Shown here in pieces: positions 35,596 through 44,787 of a DNA stretch of 64,000 bases. The notes under the pieces are model-generated. The model was given only the letters and a program-made list of their open reading frames with translations. It did no database searches and was not told where the DNA came from. Origin of the DNA: G016756615 sp035556195 (GTDB lineage: Bacteria > Pseudomonadota > Alphaproteobacteria > Rhizobiales > Rhizobiaceae); NCBI GenBank assembly GCA_035556195.1, contig DATMFK010000010.1:62001-126000 (forward strand), in the 5' to 3' direction. Every line of letters begins with the position of its first letter. The stretch's first letter is position 1. Made by a program: the position numbers and the translations under genes.

Positions 35596-36030
35596 CTATC
35601 GACACGCGAAGAAAGTCGCGTACGCCCCGACCACGGAAACGCCCGCGTATCGCAGGTCAGGTCGAAGCAGGTTCCTGTTGTGACGGGCCGATCTCCTCCA
35701 GCCGGAAAAAAGCTGCTCTGCGTTCCGATAGTCATAACCGACGTTCTCAACGCAAATCCCGCTGAATCCGGCAGCTTTGGCTTGGGCCAATCTGCGCGCG
35801 TAACCATCGTGGCCGATCGCGCCTCGCGCAGCTTGATATTGGTTATGTTGCCGCGCCAAGGCCATCAAGGCGGCACGCGACGCCAAGGGAGGAAGCCCTC
35901 GGCTCGCCCTGTGGGAATTGATCAGGCCCAGCGTCTCGGGCCCGAAATCGACATTCCGGGGTTGCGGCCGTGCCGGGCTCACAAGGCCTGAAACCAGAAG
36001 CGCGGTTGCGATTGCATGGAGGGTTTTCAT
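35596..36030 (-). CDS. Secreted CAP/SCP-like domain protein
   Basis: A 144-residue protein with a signal peptide (MKTLHAIATALLVSGLVSPA) and a short CAP domain. LINSHRASRGLPPLASRAAL is the typical first helix and loop, HDGYARRLAQAKAAGF and CVENVGYD contain the His and Glu of the CAP cavity, and FSGWRRSARHNRNLL matches the 'GWxxSxxHxxNLL' motif. Bacterial CAP proteins are extracytoplasmic with poorly defined roles. ATG 36030 is chosen for the signal peptide; an ATG at 36039 is possible. Confidence 0.8.
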   Translation of the reverse strand: MKTLHAIATALLVSGLVSPARPQPRNVDFGPETLGLINSHRASRGLPPLASRAALMALARQHNQYQAARGAIGHDGYARRLAQAKAAGFSGICVENVGYDYRNAEQLFSGWRRSARHNRNLLRPDLRYAGVSVVGAYATFFACR

Positions 36031-36283
36031 TTCCGGCATGACCAACGCTGACACGGTGAGGGGCCGCCCTGGAAGGTACAGTATGCCGCCAATCGGCACA
36101 AACCGACTGCCGGGAGGCCGGCAAGTTCGGGAAAGTCGATTCTACCCGACAGGTCCGACGCCTCGCCCGTCTTGGGCTGCCTGGGTGGATCCGGCCGCCC
36201 CCGGCGCGAAGCAGGTCATCGCGCCACCTCTCTCGGCCTCTCTGCATCGCCGATCGCCGACCGCGAGCAAAACTCAGTTCAAT

Positions 36284-38476
36284 TCAACCCTGCTGCTTCA
36301 ACAGGGCTGGATCCACAGGAAGTTTTCGCAGCCGCTTGCCGGTGGCTGCGAAAATCGCATTGGTCACGGCAGGAACGATGCATGACGTACCGGCCTCGCC
36401 CATTCCACCAGGAGCCTCGGAATTCTGCACAATGTGCACGTCAACTTCGGGCGCCTCGTCTATCCGCAGGATCCGATAAGTGTCGAAATTGGTCTGCTCG
36501 ACGCGCCCGTCCTTCAGTGTGATGCCACCATAGAGAGCGGCGGTGATGCCGAACATGACCGCGCTCTGGATCTGCGCCTGGACGGTGTCCGGATTGACGA
36601 CGGTGCCGCAGTCGACCGCGCAGACGACGCGCCGGACCCGAACTGCGCCGTCCTCCGCAACTTCCACCTCCGCCACCTGCGCCATATAGCTCGCGAAGGC
36701 GTACTGGACCGAAGCTCCGCGGCCGACCCGGGGCGGAAGCTTCTTTTCCCATCCGGCTTTCTCGGCTGCGAGCTTGAGCACTGCCTTGGCCCGAGGCGTC
36801 TTTTCGAGCAGGGCCAGTCGGTATGCGACGGGATCCTGTCCGGCCGCCGCCGCCAGTTCGTCCATGAAGCTTTCGGTCACGAAGACATTGTGCGACGGGC
36901 CGACGCTGCGCCAGAAGGCGGTCGGAATGCCGGGGGGCTCTACCCGCACATATTCAACGTGCAAGTTCGGAAGGTCGTAGACGAGGTCGATCGCACCTTC
37001 CGTCGTGTCCGGATCGAGACCGTTGTTGAAGGCGGGCGGCAGCCATCTTGCCAGGACAGAGGATCCGGCAAAGCGATTGCTCCAGGCGACCGGCATTCCA
37101 TTCGCGTCCAGCCCGGCCGTCAGCCGGTCGAAGAACATGGGTCTATACATGTCGTGCTGGATGTCCTCCTCGCGCGTCCACACGACCTTGACCGGACCAT
37201 CGACCTGCTTCGCGATTTCGACGGCGCGATAGACGCCATCAGCCTCGAGCCTGCGACCGAAGCCGCCGCCGATCAGATGATTGTGTACGACCACCTGCTC
37301 CACGGGCAGGCCCGCAGCCTTCGCGGCGAAGGTCTGGGCTCGTGCGAGCGCCTGGTTGCCCACCCAGATTTCGCACCCGTCCTCGCGCAGATGGACGGTG
37401 CAGTTCATCGGTTCCATCGTGGCATGAGCGAGAAAGGGGACCTGGTAGGTCGCCTCGACTTTGGTCGCCGCGCCCGACAGAGCAGCAGCGACATCCCCCA
37501 CGGCCTGTGCCACCGCACCCGGCTTGAGCGTCGCCCGTTCGAGCTCGGCGGCGATCGCGTCCGTGGTGACTCCGGCATGCGGTCCATCGTCCCACTCGAT
37601 CACCAGCGCTTCGAGCCCCTTCTTCGCCGCACCCATGTGGTCCCCTACGACGGCCACCGCATCGTCGAGCCGAACGATCTGGCGAACGCCCTTGACGGCT
37701 TTGGCCGCCGCGTCGTCCACGCTCCTCACCCGCCCCCCGAACACAGGCGCTTGCGCCAGCGTCGCGATCTTTACGCCGGGTAGGCGAGCGTCGATTCCGA
37801 AGACCGCGGTTCCGTTGACCTTCTCCGGCAGGTCAAGGCGCTTGGCCGACGTGCCGATGAGCTTGAATTCCTGCGCCGGCTTGAGGGCGACATTTTCAGG
37901 GATGGGCATCCGCGCCGCATCTGCGGCAAGCTCGCCATAGGCGAGTCGTTGCCCGCTTCCGGCGTGGACAACCTGTCCCCGTTCGCCTCGACAGCTCGCG
38001 GGGTCGACGTTCCATCGCGCAGCTGCAGCCGCGACGAGCATGATCCTTGCGGTGGCCCCCGCCTCGCGCAGGGGCTGCCAGGCCCCTCGGATCGCGTTCG
38101 AATTGCCCGTCGCCTGCACGCCAAGCAGCGGATTGACATAGAGCTTTTCGTCAGGCGGAGCGTGTTCCAGCCGCACCTGGTCCAGACCCACCTCCAGCTC
38201 TTCGGCGATCAGCATCGGGATGGAGGTGTAAGTCCCCTGCCCCATCTCGACATAGGGCATGGTCAATACGACCTGTCCGTCTTTCTGGACCCGCACGAAG
38301 GCATTGGGCGCGAATGTGTCGGCAACGGCGTCGTCCGCGTCACCTTTTGCGAGCGGCAAGCTGAGACTGAGCAAGAAACCGCCGCCCACGGCCGCGCTGG
38401 CCTGGAGGAAGCTGCGCCGCGAGAGAGTTCCGTCACCTCGCCCAGCAATTCGGGAATCCTGATGATCGGTGACCAT
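36284..38476 (-). CDS. Molybdopterin-binding large subunit of a periplasmic xanthine-dehydrogenase-family oxidoreductase (IorB type)
   Basis: A 730-residue subunit. A Tat signal is present near residue 19 (LSRRSFLQASAAVGGGFLLS). The molybdenum-cofactor domain shows MGQGTYTSIPMLIAEEL, IGGGFGRRLEADG and, near the end, the catalytic glutamate in GGMGEAGTSCIVPA. It resembles isoquinoline 1-oxidoreductase beta subunits and membrane-associated aldehyde dehydrogenases, which hydroxylate N-heterocycles or oxidise aldehydes. The Tat signal implies export of the folded complex to the periplasm together with the iron-sulfur subunit encoded 13 bases upstream. No cytochrome c subunit is found nearby, so the electron acceptor is unclear. 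Confidence 0.9.
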   Translation of the reverse strand: MVTDHQDSRIAGRGDGTLSRRSFLQASAAVGGGFLLSLSLPLAKGDADDAVADTFAPNAFVRVQKDGQVVLTMPYVEMGQGTYTSIPMLIAEELEVGLDQVRLEHAPPDEKLYVNPLLGVQATGNSNAIRGAWQPLREAGATARIMLVAAAAARWNVDPASCRGERGQVVHAGSGQRLAYGELAADAARMPIPENVALKPAQEFKLIGTSAKRLDLPEKVNGTAVFGIDARLPGVKIATLAQAPVFGGRVRSVDDAAAKAVKGVRQIVRLDDAVAVVGDHMGAAKKGLEALVIEWDDGPHAGVTTDAIAAELERATLKPGAVAQAVGDVAAALSGAATKVEATYQVPFLAHATMEPMNCTVHLREDGCEIWVGNQALARAQTFAAKAAGLPVEQVVVHNHLIGGGFGRRLEADGVYRAVEIAKQVDGPVKVVWTREEDIQHDMYRPMFFDRLTAGLDANGMPVAWSNRFAGSSVLARWLPPAFNNGLDPDTTEGAIDLVYDLPNLHVEYVRVEPPGIPTAFWRSVGPSHNVFVTESFMDELAAAAGQDPVAYRLALLEKTPRAKAVLKLAAEKAGWEKKLPPRVGRGASVQYAFASYMAQVAEVEVAEDGAVRVRRVVCAVDCGTVVNPDTVQAQIQSAVMFGITAALYGGITLKDGRVEQTNFDTYRILRIDEAPEVDVHIVQNSEAPGGMGEAGTSCIVPAVTNAIFAATGKRLRKLPVDPALLKQQG

Positions 38477-38489
38477 GATGTCCTCCCTG

Positions 38490-38945
38490 TCAGCTCGCGG
38501 CGGCCTGCTTGATCGCCTCTCGGATGCGAGCATAGGTCCCGCAGCGGCATATGTTGCCGGACATCGCCGCATCGATGTCGGCGTCGGTCGGATGCGGATT
38601 TCCCGCGAGCAGCGCGGTCGCCGACATGATCTGGCCAGACTGGCAGTATCCGCATTGCGGCACCTCGCGATCGAGCCAGGCTTTTTGTATCTTGGCGCCG
38701 GGCGCGGTCTCGCCGATAGCCTCGATGGTTGTGATCTCGGCAGTGCCGATGCCCTCTATCGGGGTGATGCACGACCGGGTCGCTTCACCATCGATGTGGA
38801 TCGTGCAGGCGCCGCACAAGGCGGCGCCACAACCAAATTTGGTGCCGGTCATGCCAAGCACATCGCGCAACACCCAGAGAACCGGTGTGTCACCCTCGAC
38901 ATCCACATCGTGCGTCTGACCGTTGACTTTGATGGTGAAGGCCAT
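38490..38945 (-). CDS. (2Fe-2S)-binding small subunit of the molybdenum hydroxylase (IorA type)
   Basis: A 151-residue protein with two [2Fe-2S] clusters. The plant-ferredoxin-type cluster is held by TKFGCGAALCGACTIHIDG plus the later CITPIEG. The second is in the helical domain, with CGYCQSGQIM and GNICRCGTYARIREAI. It has no signal of its own, so it is probably carried across the membrane with the Tat-bearing large subunit. It is the first gene of the pair; the start at 38945 is the natural family start (MAFTIKVNGQ). Confidence 0.95.
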   Translation of the reverse strand: MAFTIKVNGQTHDVDVEGDTPVLWVLRDVLGMTGTKFGCGAALCGACTIHIDGEATRSCITPIEGIGTAEITTIEAIGETAPGAKIQKAWLDREVPQCGYCQSGQIMSATALLAGNPHPTDADIDAAMSGNICRCGTYARIREAIKQAAAS

Positions 38946-39046
38946 GGCGACTTCTCCCTCGCAACGATGGTGATCTCCAATGCTACAGCCGACCGGTCTG
39001 ACGTCTACTATACGATGGTGTCGCCGGTATCGCTTTCTGCGGCACC

Positions 39047-40111
39047 TCAGCTTTCGGCTGAGACGTCGATAACGGCGTCGGCGAATGCCTGCGGCGCTTC
39101 CTGCGGCAGATTGTGGCCGATGCCGCCGGTGATCAGCCGGTGTGCGTATTTGCCCGAGAACATCTTGGCGTAGGCGCTCGGCTCGGGGTGGGGTGCCCCA
39201 TTGGCATCGCCCTCGAGCGTGATCGTCGGCACGGTGATGACCGGCGCCTCCGCGAGCCGCTTCTCCAGCTCGTCATACCGGGGCTCGCCTTCGGCCAGGC
39301 CGAGCCGCCAGCGGTAATTGTGGATGACGATCGCCACATGGTCCGGATTGTCGAACGCAGCCGCGCTGCGATCAAAGGTAGCCTCGTCGAATTTCCACTG
39401 GGGCGACGCGATCTGCCAGATCAGCTTGGCGAAATCGCGCGTGTATTTTTGATAGCCGGCACGGCCGCGCTCCGTCGCGAAATAATATTGGTACCACCAT
39501 TGCAGCTCGGTCTTCGGCGGCAGCGGCACCATGCCGAGCTGCTGGTTGCCGATGAGATAGCCACTAACCGAAACCATCGCCTTGCAGCGCTTCGGCCACA
39601 GCGCCGCCAGGATGTTGGCGGTGCGGGCACCCCAGTCGCAGCCGGCGATCGTCGCCTTGTCGATGCCTAGCGCATCCATCAGGGCTATGATGTCCATTCC
39701 GAACGCCGATTGCTGGCCATTGCGCGCCGCCTCGTTCGACAGGAACCGCGTCGTGCCGTAGCCGCGCAGATGCGGCACGATCACGCGATACCCCTTGGAT
39801 GCCAGGATGGGCGCCACGTCGACATAAGTGTGGATGTCATAGGGCCAGCCGTGGAGCAGGACGACCGGAGGGCCGTCAGTCGCTCCCAGTTCGGCATAAC
39901 CGACATCGAGTACACCGGCATCGATCTGCCTGAATGGGCCAAGCGTAGTTCGCGCCGCCTGCTTCGCGGTTGCTGCCAAAGCCGTGTCGCTCGCGGCCGC
40001 CCTTGCGGGCAGGTTCAGCCCTAGCTCGACCACGCCGAAAGCCGCTGCCGCAGCGCCAATTACCGACCGGCGGCCGCGATCTATGGCCTCGAAGGTGTTG
40101 TTACCGTCCAT
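39047..40111 (-). CDS. Exported alpha/beta hydrolase (epoxide hydrolase / haloalkane dehalogenase-like)
   Basis: A 354-residue enzyme. An N-terminal Tat-like leader (RGRRSVIGAAAAAFG near residue 13) precedes an alpha/beta hydrolase domain. The oxyanion motif is HGWPYD, the nucleophile elbow GCDWGARTANILAALWP has aspartate as nucleophile, and the catalytic histidine is in GIGHNLPQEAP. Asp rather than Ser fits epoxide hydrolases and haloacid or haloalkane dehalogenases. It lies 100 bases upstream of the molybdenum hydroxylase genes on the same strand and may be co-transcribed. Confidence 0.85.
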   Translation of the reverse strand: MDGNNTFEAIDRGRRSVIGAAAAAFGVVELGLNLPARAAASDTALAATAKQAARTTLGPFRQIDAGVLDVGYAELGATDGPPVVLLHGWPYDIHTYVDVAPILASKGYRVIVPHLRGYGTTRFLSNEAARNGQQSAFGMDIIALMDALGIDKATIAGCDWGARTANILAALWPKRCKAMVSVSGYLIGNQQLGMVPLPPKTELQWWYQYYFATERGRAGYQKYTRDFAKLIWQIASPQWKFDEATFDRSAAAFDNPDHVAIVIHNYRWRLGLAEGEPRYDELEKRLAEAPVITVPTITLEGDANGAPHPEPSAYAKMFSGKYAHRLITGGIGHNLPQEAPQAFADAVIDVSAES

Positions 40112-40232
40112 GATGACGTCTCCCGAATGAGATTAGGTTTCGCCTGACAGTTGCCCCGCGAACGCGACTTGCCCTCATGTGCCCTGCCTCGCTGGCGGCA
40201 TCACATCGGCAGCGGGGCGACGCAGCCTCGGC

Positions 40233-40889
40233 TCAGCGCGGCAGCTCGCTGCCGCTCTGCTCGGCGACCATGTATTCGGCGTACCAGTCCGGCCAGTTGA
40301 CATCGTGCTGGCCGCCGTTGCGCTTCTCGTGCTCGCCATGCGCAGCGGCCGCGCGACGAAGCGCAGCCGCAAGCTCGCTCGAGGAAGTGAACGTCGTGTC
40401 GGCCTCGACGCGACCCGGGAGTCGTGTCGTGACCTCCTGCAGCAGCCAGCCATTGCCGTCGGGATCGCTGAAGGTGGCGTAGGAGGCGTAGCTGCGCCCC
40501 TCCGGATCGCGGCCGCTGAGCGCGGGCTGTCCCGGCCCTGAACGGTGAGACACTTCACTCACCTGGATGCCGCGGCCGACGAGTTCGGAGCGCGCCGCCT
40601 CCACGTCCGAGACGACAAGGAAAAGTCCCGGCGCGGAGCCCGGCATGGCCGACGTCAGGCCCTTGCCGAAATGGATCGAGCTCGGCGATCCCGGTGGGGT
40701 GTACTGCACCACCCGGAAGCTGTCGCCGACGACGAAGTCGGCATCGAGCCGCCAGCCCAAGCTGCCATAGAATTTCTTTGCGCGATCGACATCGGAAACC
40801 GGGATGACGACCACTTCGAGCTTCATGTCCATAGGTCGCGCGCTCCCGGCTGCGATTGTCGTGTTGCTGGGCTCTTGCGTCATGCTCAT
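40233..40889 (-). CDS. VOC family (glyoxalase-like) protein
   Basis: A 218-residue cytoplasmic protein. The VOC fold spans about residues 22-135: KLEVVVIPVSDVDRAKKFY, then FRVVQYTPPGSPSSIHFG, LFLVVSDVEAARSELVGRG and SDPDGNGWLLQEV. A helical tail of about 70 residues rich in A, E and H follows (NWPDWYAEYMVAEQSG). The family includes dioxygenases, glyoxalases and resistance proteins, so the substrate cannot be told. The ATG at 40889 has AAAGGAG upstream. It lies between two hydrolase genes on the same strand. Confidence 0.83.
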   Translation of the reverse strand: MSMTQEPSNTTIAAGSARPMDMKLEVVVIPVSDVDRAKKFYGSLGWRLDADFVVGDSFRVVQYTPPGSPSSIHFGKGLTSAMPGSAPGLFLVVSDVEAARSELVGRGIQVSEVSHRSGPGQPALSGRDPEGRSYASYATFSDPDGNGWLLQEVTTRLPGRVEADTTFTSSSELAAALRRAAAAHGEHEKRNGGQHDVNWPDWYAEYMVAEQSGSELPR

Positions 40890-41022
40890 GTCAATCTCCT
40901 TTGGAACGCGCTGAAGTTGAGTGACCACCGAGGTGCCCCGGATTGGTCCTTTTAGTCGCAACCAGACGGGTGTGGTCTGCCAGTCTTTCCGGAGGGGAGC
41001 GGAACGTGAGACTCCCGCTCGT

Positions 41023-42321
41023 TCAGGTCGACCGTAGCGGCCTGAAGGCTGTGCGGAGCTCTTCGGAAAAAATCTCCGGCTGCTCCCAAGCGGCAAAATG
41101 GCCTCCTTTGGGAAGCTTGTTGTAGTGGATGAGCTTGGGATACGCCTTCTCAGCCCAGCTCTTCGGTGCCTGGTAGATCTCGTCCGGGAACGCACTCACG
41201 GCCACCGGGATCTTGATCCCTCTTGGATCGAAGAAGCCTCCTGTCGGGAAATGGGCATTGTCCCAATAGAGGCGTGCCGAGGAGATGGCGGTGTTGGTCA
41301 ACCAGTAGAGCGTGACGTTGTCCAGGATGTCGTCGCGCGTGAGGCCTTCGGGCTCTCCGTCGAAGACGCGGGCGATGAGGTCGTAGCTGCGAATGTCATG
41401 GTCGAGCATCCAGGCCGCCAGCCCGACCGGAGAGTCGACGATCCCGTAGAGCGTCTGCGGGCGATTGTTCATCTCGACGGCGTAGCCCAGCCCATTCTTG
41501 TAGAAATCATCGAGCTGATCCCAGGCGTGCTTCTCGTCCGGCGAGAGGCCGGCGGGTGGCGGGCCGCCGGCGGCGAGCGCCTTTGACACATTGGCAGGGA
41601 CCGTGGCAGCCATGTTGGTGTGGATGCCGAGCAACCCCGGCGGCTCCTGCAAGGCCATCTGCTCGGAGACGGCGTTCCCCCAATCGCCGCCCTGCGCCAC
41701 ATATTTCGTGTAGCCAAGACGCTGCATCAGCACCGCCCAAGCCTTGGCGATGCGCACGGGTGTCCAACCGGGCGCCGTCGGTTTTCCGGAGAAGCCGTAG
41801 CCCGGCAGCGAAGGGATCACGACGTGAAAGGCGTCCGATTCGTTGGCGCCATATGCGGTGGGATTGGTAAGCGGCTCGATGATTTTGAGCTGCTCGATGA
41901 TCGAGCCGGGCCACCCATGCGTGACGATCACGGGCAACGCATTCTCATGCTTGGAGCGGACGTGGATGAAATGGATGTCCAGCCCGTCGATCTCGGTGAG
42001 GAAATGCGGCAAGGCATCGAGCCGCGTTTCCATTTTCCCCCAGTCGTAATCCGTTGCCCAGTATTTCGCCAGCTTCTGGCTGGTCGAGAGTTGAACCCCC
42101 TGCGAGGTGTCCGCCACGACTTCCTTGTCGGGCCAGCGCGTGGCCGAGACGCGTCGGCGAAGCTCGTCAAGCTCCGCTTTCGGGAAACTGACCGTGAACG
42201 GGCGGATCGCATCATTGTCAGTCGCGGCGCGCAGCGTTCCGGGTAGCAGGCTGAGCGCCCCGGCGGTAGCCGCGGCAGTTACCAGTTCGCGCCGATTGGG
42301 CGATAGCGATATTGCTGACAT
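41023..42321 (-). CDS. Epoxide hydrolase with EHN domain, exported
   Basis: A 432-residue enzyme of the microsomal/juvenile-hormone epoxide hydrolase type. An N-terminal Tat-like leader (NRRELVTAAATAGALSLLPG) is followed by the EHN domain (PFTVSFPKAELDELRRRV to TRLDALPHFLTEIDGLDIHF). The hydrolase domain has the oxyanion motif THGWPGS, nucleophile Asp in QGGDWGNAVSEQMA and catalytic His in LPKGGHFAAWEQPE. It opens trans-type or aromatic epoxides to diols. It is divergent from the FixJ-type regulator. Confidence 0.9.
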   Translation of the reverse strand: MSAISLSPNRRELVTAAATAGALSLLPGTLRAATDNDAIRPFTVSFPKAELDELRRRVSATRWPDKEVVADTSQGVQLSTSQKLAKYWATDYDWGKMETRLDALPHFLTEIDGLDIHFIHVRSKHENALPVIVTHGWPGSIIEQLKIIEPLTNPTAYGANESDAFHVVIPSLPGYGFSGKPTAPGWTPVRIAKAWAVLMQRLGYTKYVAQGGDWGNAVSEQMALQEPPGLLGIHTNMAATVPANVSKALAAGGPPPAGLSPDEKHAWDQLDDFYKNGLGYAVEMNNRPQTLYGIVDSPVGLAAWMLDHDIRSYDLIARVFDGEPEGLTRDDILDNVTLYWLTNTAISSARLYWDNAHFPTGGFFDPRGIKIPVAVSAFPDEIYQAPKSWAEKAYPKLIHYNKLPKGGHFAAWEQPEIFSEELRTAFRPLRST

Positions 42322-42648
42322 GGCGGGCTCCTCAATTCGATCTGTAAGAATGCGCTTACACAGATCGAGCGTCAGCCGAGGCAAATCTATTACACGTTGG
42401 TATCGGGAATACCTTTGGATGAACCCGAAATAGCTTCACCGCTGAACCGACACGCAGATCAGACCGTTCGAAGGGGCTGGCGCATGGTCGCCCAATGTTC
42501 AAGCCGTTCAACGATTCGGGTCTTCAGGACGCGCTCAGTTCAGCCCTCGGCGCGCCGTGACCATCGCTTCTTGCCAATACACATCCTCAGGGAGATAATT
42601 GTGCGATACACGAACGACCGCATCGGGCGATGGGGGAGGTCGACAGCC

Positions 42649-43269
42649 ATGTCGCACGCATCATCCGTCGTGTTCGTCGTCGACGACGACATTTCCGTCC
42701 GCGAATCCTTGGAGTTGCTGATCCGGTCGGCAGGCTGGTTGCCGGAGATGTTCGAGTCCGCGCGGGAATTCCTGTCTTACCCGCGGGTTCTTGTCCCGAA
42801 TTGCCTGGTCCTCGATGTCAATCTCCCGGATCTCAGCGGACTCGACCTCCAAGAGCACGTGTCGGTCGAGCGAACCGACATGCCGATCATCTTTATTACA
42901 GGTTATGGCGATGTGCCGACGACCGTGAAGGCGATGAAAGCAGGAGCAGTCGAGTTCCTGATGAAACCTTTCGGAGAGGACGTGCTGCTCACGGCAATCG
43001 AGCGGGCGCTCGAACGCAGCAAGGCCGCGCTTGCGTTCGATGCAGACATGCGGGCACTTCGGGACCGCCACGCCTCGCTCAGCCGCCGTGAGCAGGAGGT
43101 GATGGCGCTGGTGGTCTCCGGCCTGTTGAACAAACAGGTCGGCTTCGAACTCGGCATCAGCGAGATCACCGTGAAGGCACATCGCGGCCAGGTGATGCGG
43201 AAGATGGGAGCACACTCTCTCCCCGAGCTGGTGAACATGGCTGGGAGGCTCGGCCTCGCAGACTCGTAA
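42649..43269 (+). CDS. FixJ/LuxR-type response regulator
   Basis: A 206-residue two-domain regulator. The receiver has VDDDISVRE, the phosphoacceptor aspartate in CLVLDVNLPDLSG and the lysine in FLMKPFGED. The LuxR-type DNA-binding domain has LSRREQEVMALVVSGLLNKQ, then GISEITVKAHRGQVMRKMGA. The ATG at 42649 follows GGGGGAGG; the frame is open further upstream without a better start. No cognate kinase lies beside it. It is divergent from the epoxide hydrolase operon, a natural target given the 327-base shared promoter region. Confidence 0.92.
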   Translation: MSHASSVVFVVDDDISVRESLELLIRSAGWLPEMFESAREFLSYPRVLVPNCLVLDVNLPDLSGLDLQEHVSVERTDMPIIFITGYGDVPTTVKAMKAGAVEFLMKPFGEDVLLTAIERALERSKAALAFDADMRALRDRHASLSRREQEVMALVVSGLLNKQVGFELGISEITVKAHRGQVMRKMGAHSLPELVNMAGRLGLADS

Positions 43270-43457
43270 TGCCCTGTCCATGCGCATGTGGCTGGGCACC
43301 ACACCGGCGACGGGTGCGGAATCTGTGCCGGCGGCCTTCAGTCGCTGGGCCTGCCGTGGGTGTATCTCGCGTTCACCTTGTCGGCGCAATGCTGGGCCGA
43401 AGGGTGCGAAGGGTTGTCAAAGCTCATGTCTGCCTCCTGCCGTGATCGCCGTCACAG

Positions 43458-43847
43458 TCACTGTGCAGGCACGAGCGCCGGGGCGCCCTTGTCCTTGATC
43501 AAGAGCACCAGGAATTTCGCCGGCTGGGTGTCGCTTGCGTTCCGGTCGACGACATGAACATCATCAGGGCCTTCATAGAAGGACTGTCCTGGTGTCAGTG
43601 TCACCTGTTGTCCGCCCTTCAGCTGCATCACGACGGAGCCCTCAAGCACGTAGACAAACGCATGGGCATTGTGTCGGTGGATAGCACTCGACCCACCCGG
43701 CGCATGTTCGACTGTGATCATCAGAGCTTCCCTGCCGGGATTCTCCGGGAGATCCTTGGACATAAGTGCCGTGACCTTGGGTTCTTGAGCCCCCGCCGTG
43801 CGGCTCACGAGGCACAGAAGAACCAACGCGACGAATTTGACCGTCAT
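43458..43847 (-). CDS. Exported cupin-domain protein
   Basis: A 129-residue protein with a Sec signal peptide (MTVKFVALVLLCLVSRTAGA, cleaved before QEP) and one cupin barrel. Motif 1 is SSAIHRHNAHAFVYVLEGSV and motif 2 is TPGQSFYEGPDDVHVVDRN, which supply His, His, Glu and His metal ligands. It is presumably periplasmic. Its function is unknown, though it sits with the NAD(P)-binding and esterase genes on the same strand. Confidence 0.85.
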   Translation of the reverse strand: MTVKFVALVLLCLVSRTAGAQEPKVTALMSKDLPENPGREALMITVEHAPGGSSAIHRHNAHAFVYVLEGSVVMQLKGGQQVTLTPGQSFYEGPDDVHVVDRNASDTQPAKFLVLLIKDKGAPALVPAQ

Positions 43848-43912
43848 AGTCGCCTCTTTCGTTCGTCGCCCGGGACCGCCCGTGGCAGACTGGGCGCATC
43901 TCCGATGCGGGA

Positions 43913-44665
43913 TCAGACCGCTGCCTGTGAGCGGCGGAGCCATTCGTCCAAACCAACGCGGCCGAGGCGCGCTTCGCCCAGCGGCACCAGCGATTTCTCC
44001 TCGACCCGGCCGCCGAAGTATCGGGCCTCGGGGTCGCTCACGACCACGCGAGGGTCGCCGATCGCTTTCAGATAACGGGCGACGATTTCGTCGAACGGTG
44101 CTCGTTCTGGGCCGGCGATCTCGACGATCCCGTTTCGCGGCGCCGCAAGCGCCACCTCGGCAACGAACGCAGCAACGTCGTCCGCCGCGATGGGCTGGAA
44201 CAGGCCGGGCGAAATCCTGACTGCGTTTCCGTCCGCGCCTGAAGCGGCGATGCCGCTGAGGAATTCCAGGAACTGGGTCGAGCGGATGATGGTGTAGGGG
44301 ATGCCGGAGGCCTTGATCAGTTTCTCTTGGGCAACCTTGGCGCGGAAATAGCCATTGTCTGTCCGGTCGATTGCGACGATGGATAGCGCGACATGGTGTC
44401 GGACGCCCGCCTCAGCCTCCGCCGCGAGAAGATTACGGCCGGAAGTCTCGAAGAATTCCAGCACCGCCTTGTCTTCAAATGACGGCGAATTGGCGAGGTC
44501 GACCACCACCTGCGCGCCGGCCATCGCCTCCCTGAGTCCCTCGCCGGTGATGGTGTTGATACCGCTCTTGGGCGAGGCGGCAACGACCTCGTGGCCGCCC
44601 TGGCGCAGAATGGCGACGGTCTTCGAGCCGATCAGCCCGGTGCCGCCGATGACGACGATCTTCAT
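43913..44665 (-). CDS. NAD(P)-binding (NmrA/atypical SDR) protein
   Basis: A 250-residue Rossmann-fold protein. The dinucleotide loop IGGTGLIGSKT lies at residues 6-16. VVDLANSPSFEDKAVLEFFE and YTIIRSTQFLEFL fit the atypical SDR group that includes NmrA-like redox sensors and NAD(P)H:quinone-type reductases. The catalytic YxxxK of classical SDRs is not evident. The ATG at 44665 is preceded by GGGAGGAT. It lies between the cupin and esterase genes and may be in one operon with them. Confidence 0.85.
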   Translation of the reverse strand: MKIVVIGGTGLIGSKTVAILRQGGHEVVAASPKSGINTITGEGLREAMAGAQVVVDLANSPSFEDKAVLEFFETSGRNLLAAEAEAGVRHHVALSIVAIDRTDNGYFRAKVAQEKLIKASGIPYTIIRSTQFLEFLSGIAASGADGNAVRISPGLFQPIAADDVAAFVAEVALAAPRNGIVEIAGPERAPFDEIVARYLKAIGDPRVVVSDPEARYFGGRVEEKSLVPLGEARLGRVGLDEWLRRSQAAV

Positions 44666-44787
44666 GGTTAATCCTCCCTTGTCGACCATAGTCGGCAGGT
44701 TCGTTGGCCGCTGCGCTTCCGCTGTCACCCGCCACGCCGCTCGGGATGCCGGGCGCCTGCTTGTTCCCCTGATGGGCCTCGCGGTGG

